A stretch of 64,000 nucleotides of DNA from Nephrotoma appendiculata (lineage: Eukaryota > Arthropoda > Insecta > Diptera > Tipulidae), in NCBI GenBank assembly GCA_947310385.1, contig OX371223.1, positions 154,744,872-154,808,871 of the forward strand. The letters run 5' to 3'. Of this stretch, positions 60,380 to 64,000 are shown in pieces. Below the pieces are notes generated by a model. It ran no database searches. It was not told where the DNA came from and saw only the letters and a list, made by a program, of their open reading frames with translations. Each line of letters opens with the position of its first letter. Position 1 is the first letter of the stretch. The position numbers and the translations under genes are program-made.

Positions 60380-61100
60380 ATCGTACAGTTTGTCGGAAAA
60401 CTCTACTATGTGAAAATGATACCCTTTGGATAACAGTTAAATGTCTTTTCAAACGGAGAGTGGGAGTAAATTTGCGTTCTCGTAAATAAAATCGATTTTT
60501 TTGATTTGAGTATAGTTTTAGTTTAGATAAATTCTGTATATCACAGAAATTGTCCGAATATACCATTACGTGGAAATCTTAGCCTTAGGTTTTCGCATGC
60601 AAATGATTCTGTTTCAATGTATTGAGTTGTATTTTACTCAATAATTTTATTTTATTGGCTTAAGTAGTTTTAGTTTTTATAAATTCTGGATGTCGTAGAG
60701 TTTGTCGGAAAAATTCACCATCTGGAAATGTTAGCCTCATATTGACACAAGCAAATGAGCCAATAGCCATTTTCAAAAGGAGTGGAAAAGTAATCTTTTT
60801 CATTCTCGAGAATCAAATCAATTTTATTGGTTTGAGTAGTTTTAGTTAAGATAAATTCTGGGTATCGTGGAGTCTGTTGTAAAATTCCATTATGTGAAAA
60901 TATTACTCTTAAGTTAACACAAACAACCAAGAGCCATTTAGATGTCAACCTAAAGTTTATATTTCCACATAGTAGAGTTTCCCGACCAATTTTACCATAT
61001 CGAGAGTTTACCTAAACTAAAACTACTCAAACCAATAAAATAGATTTGATTTATGAGAACATAAAGAATACCACTCCTTTCGGTTAGGAAATAGCTCTTG
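60380..61100. repeat. Tandem repeat of about 150-170 bp with a terminal inverted unit
   Basis: Units contain taaattctgtatatcacagaa near 60530, taaattctggatgtcgtagag near 60679 and taaattctgggtatcgtggag near 60851, each followed by gtcggaaaa- or gtccgaat-like words and then a calm AT-rich stretch ending in tggtttgagtagttttagtt. At 60960-61075 the order is reversed, with ctaaaactactcaaaccaat, so the array is capped by an inverted copy. Another decayed inverted unit is at about 61540-61620. It starts about 330 bases from the BEL LTR. Confidence 0.7.
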
Positions 61101-64000
61101 TCTCAATTAATTGTATTAATCTGTTGGTTAGTTTCTCTTTGGTCACTCAAACAAATATGTCGCGCCAATGCTTAAACAGCATGTCGTAAATTATAGAAAA
61201 CTAAAAAACGAATGGCGTCCTGAGACAACGAAAAACAATGTGTCATTTTTCTATTGTTTCCTCTCTTTTCATTTTCGAGATCGAGAAAAATCGAAAAATC
61301 AACGTCAGTGGATGTCACTTATTTATTATTGATTTCGTCAGTACCGTTATATGCGCACGGCCTATTTATTGGTGGCACTCGTGCGCGGTTGATTTATAAA
61401 CGTCGATATTTAATGGTCCATTATTAAATATCGAATTAATTGAATGTCATACTTGATTGTAGTATCAATTATTTTGCGAATAGTGGAATTGTTTGGCAAA
61501 AAGGATACCGCTGCTCTCAATTGCAATTATAGACATTTCCCGACAAACTCCTAGATTTCCCATATTTAATTAAACTAAAAATTCTAATACCGACCAAATG
61601 GATTTAATTTACTAGATAAAAATTCAGAATTATCCCATTTTTATGGAAATGTCCTTTTATACCCAAATTTTTTATACCCGACATTTAGAGATAATGAAAC
61701 AGCTAGTATTATCTTCTGTTAAACTACTTAAAAATGAGAATTTTTCGGATTATTATGAAGAATTGGGCATTTAATAGTTTTCACTCAAAATTCTTATAAG
61801 ATTTTTTTTTGACAGTGTATTAAAAAAAATATATTTGCGTATTTGTGTTATTTTGGACATATTTCACTGCCATACTAAAATATATTGATTAGATAATCCA
61901 TATTATGAGTAGATTTCTCTGGTATATTACAAATTTAAAAAAAAGTAAAATAAAGGATAAATAAGGTTATCGACGTTGTCCGCATTATATACGTGTCGAC
62001 AACCGCGCAGCCTACACTGCGTAATATACCTCGCCCACCTTGCGGAAAACCGTTATTTTAAAATCGATGTCTTGAAATCGGGAAATTTGTATCGGAATTT
62101 TGAAAACGGAATTTTGTGATCCTGGATTTTGATGGTGATTTATGAACAATTAATTTAGATTAAGGCCTGCAATGTCCCTTTTAATTTCTTTATTTTGTGA
62201 AGCTACTTGTATTAAATATTTATTTTAATTTACTAATACCTGTTGCGGTTGCAGCGCTGATTTGTTTGGACTGGTAAAATACAAGCCAAACTGGTACAAA
62301 CAGGTTACAGCACAACAAACAAAACTATAAAAATAAATAAGGATTGTACTGTGTATACTTCAAACTTTTATATGAATTTATCCATAAAAACACCAATAAA
62401 AGTTCCAATAACTAAAACAATTTTTAGCATCTGGTAACACGAACATACTCTTGTCTCTAATAGTTGGTATACAAATATTCAATATAGGGTTAATATTTTC
62501 TCATGATTTATAATATCCTAACTAATATACAGTGTTCACACCCTTATTTTTATGTTTAAATATCTCGCTCTATTTTACCGATATAGACGACAAGCACAAT
62601 AATAATAAAATTGAAAATATTTCTAGCGCTACAACAGTAGGGGTTCTTGTTGGGTGACAAACACCATTTCCATCAAAAACTCAAAAATAAATTTCAATTG
62701 AATGTTTTACTGTCTTGTCTTGTATATGGTAAAGCCATTTCGATTTTATACAAAACTGCATTTGACCTAAATTGTATAACAGAACAGAAAAATGTTCTGA
62801 ATATAAAGAGCGCAAATTGGCATTTTATGGTTGGTCGTTTATTTGTACGCCACTAACATTTTAATTGACATACATAACAAAAATTTATAAAAATAAACTC
62901 AATTTGCTAATGGACGTGACATTCTCGTTCAATCAATACAGTAGTATATAGACAGCGAGAAACAATCTCAATGTAAAATTTAGTACATGTACCAAAATAT
63001 TTTCACGCCTATGTTTTATCACAACCTACGAGTGAATAACGAAAAAAAATTAAATTTCTTGCAACTTCAAGCGACACGGTAATTAATTTTAATTATCTTC
63101 TTTACTTAATGCCAAAAATATAAACGTAAAATAACATTGAAACAACTTTAAGTAGATAAAATTAATTAATTTTTAGGTCTATACATACAAGAACTGACAA
63201 GCGTATTACTTTTATTTCTATTACACCGCGCATAGTAGTTTTTTGCTTTGCCAAAAATGTAATTTTAGTGTTGTGGTGGTTTAAATTATTGTCAAGGGTG
63301 AAATAGAGAACACGAAATTTAGATAAAGGACTTATATCCTTTTAGGAAAATTAAAAACTGCGATTAACGTTTATATATAAATTAAATGTTAGCTGTGGAT
63401 TTATATATTATGTCTACATAGTTACATAAATAACTGTTATTAGTCATATGTATAATAAACAAGGAAATATAATTAATTGACATCAATAAATAATATATTA
63501 TGTAAGATGAACTGCGCCCTTCACATCAACTTTTATATTTAATCGATCGTATCACAAAAATCTAACGGATACGATCATCAATATTCTGTATTTTATTTCA
63601 AAACACATTCTTGGTATATATTGAAGGAGGTGTAGGTATCGCCATAAATTATATTAAATTCCATTTAAGTGTACACCCCTATATAAGTGCATTATGTGAG
63701 TATATGCTAAATATAAAAGAATGATCGTAGGTTTTAATTAGCCAAAATATAATTTGAATATGCGATCGTATAGTCTAAAAATAAAATACGATCACTACAC
63801 ACTACCAAACACTATATTACACTAATTTCTCAAGGTAACGTATATATAGAGAGCGCGTCTAATAAGAAATTATTAAATCATCAAGATGTATGAGTATGCG
63901 ACGACATGTGATCCATGACCTGTATTCACGATCACAACAACACTGCGTATTGATCTCGCCTTGATCAAGCGAGATTTTTAACATCGTAATATATTTATAT
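61100..64000. other. AT-rich flank, no gene recognised
   Basis: No coding or RNA gene is recognised. 61985-62045 is the inverted partner of 3959-4022. A short open frame at 62647-62856 has no recognisable motif. The remainder is highly AT-rich, as expected for intron or intergenic DNA. Confidence 0.45.

Overview
This window reads as non-coding nuclear DNA from an arthropod, most probably an insect. It is strongly AT-rich, contains no bacterial-style gene packing, and is dominated by broken transposable elements of families common in insects: BEL/Pao, Ty3/gypsy, Helitron, piggyBac, pogo-like and Mutator-like DNA elements, and a tRNA-derived SINE. I cannot name the species. I found no host protein-coding exon that I can defend. 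Two sites where a splice acceptor abuts a splice donor on the + strand (8977/8978 and 43713/43714) suggest the window may lie inside one very long intron of a + strand gene.

Layout. 1-4 kb: decayed repeats, a roughly 300-bp tandem family and a possible Harbinger nuclease scrap. 4-9.3 kb: AT-rich sequence with no recognisable gene. 9.6-13.9 kb: a minus-strand Helitron remnant apparently split by a Ty3/gypsy pol remnant. 14-19.3 kb: inverted-repeat (foldback) structures, the largest a roughly 1-kb imperfect palindrome at 16.4-17.4 kb. 21.9-22.95 kb: a non-autonomous DNA element with long terminal inverted repeats and a 9-bp target duplication. 24.3-24.7 kb: gag fragment. 28.3-30.75 kb: Ty3/gypsy gag-protease-RT remnant. 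34.6-36.4 kb: satellite-like composite followed by a broken piggyBac transposase. 37.6-40.5 kb: tandem repeat families. 41-45.6 kb: AT-rich sequence with a long TA microsatellite. 45.6-45.9 kb: SINE. 47.7-51.1 kb: a nested structure, with outer inverted repeats enclosing a 2.06-kb pogo-like element that carries a 108-bp minisatellite. 51.5-60.06 kb: a full-length BEL/Pao retroelement in minus orientation. 60.4-61.1 kb: another repeat array. The rest, to 64 kb, is AT-rich with nothing recognised.

The most informative object is the BEL/Pao element. It has two 301-bp LTRs differing at one base, a tRNA-Tyr primer binding site, gag, protease, RT, RNase H and integrase. Downstream, in the same reading frame as the integrase tail, is a retroviral-type envelope gene with a signal-like segment, a cleavage site, a fusion peptide of the baculovirus-F/errantivirus type and a transmembrane anchor. 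Premature stops and frame changes show this copy is not functional, although the LTRs imply a young insertion. The other high-interest items are the pogo-like element with its exact 108-bp array and the two candidate recursive splice sites.
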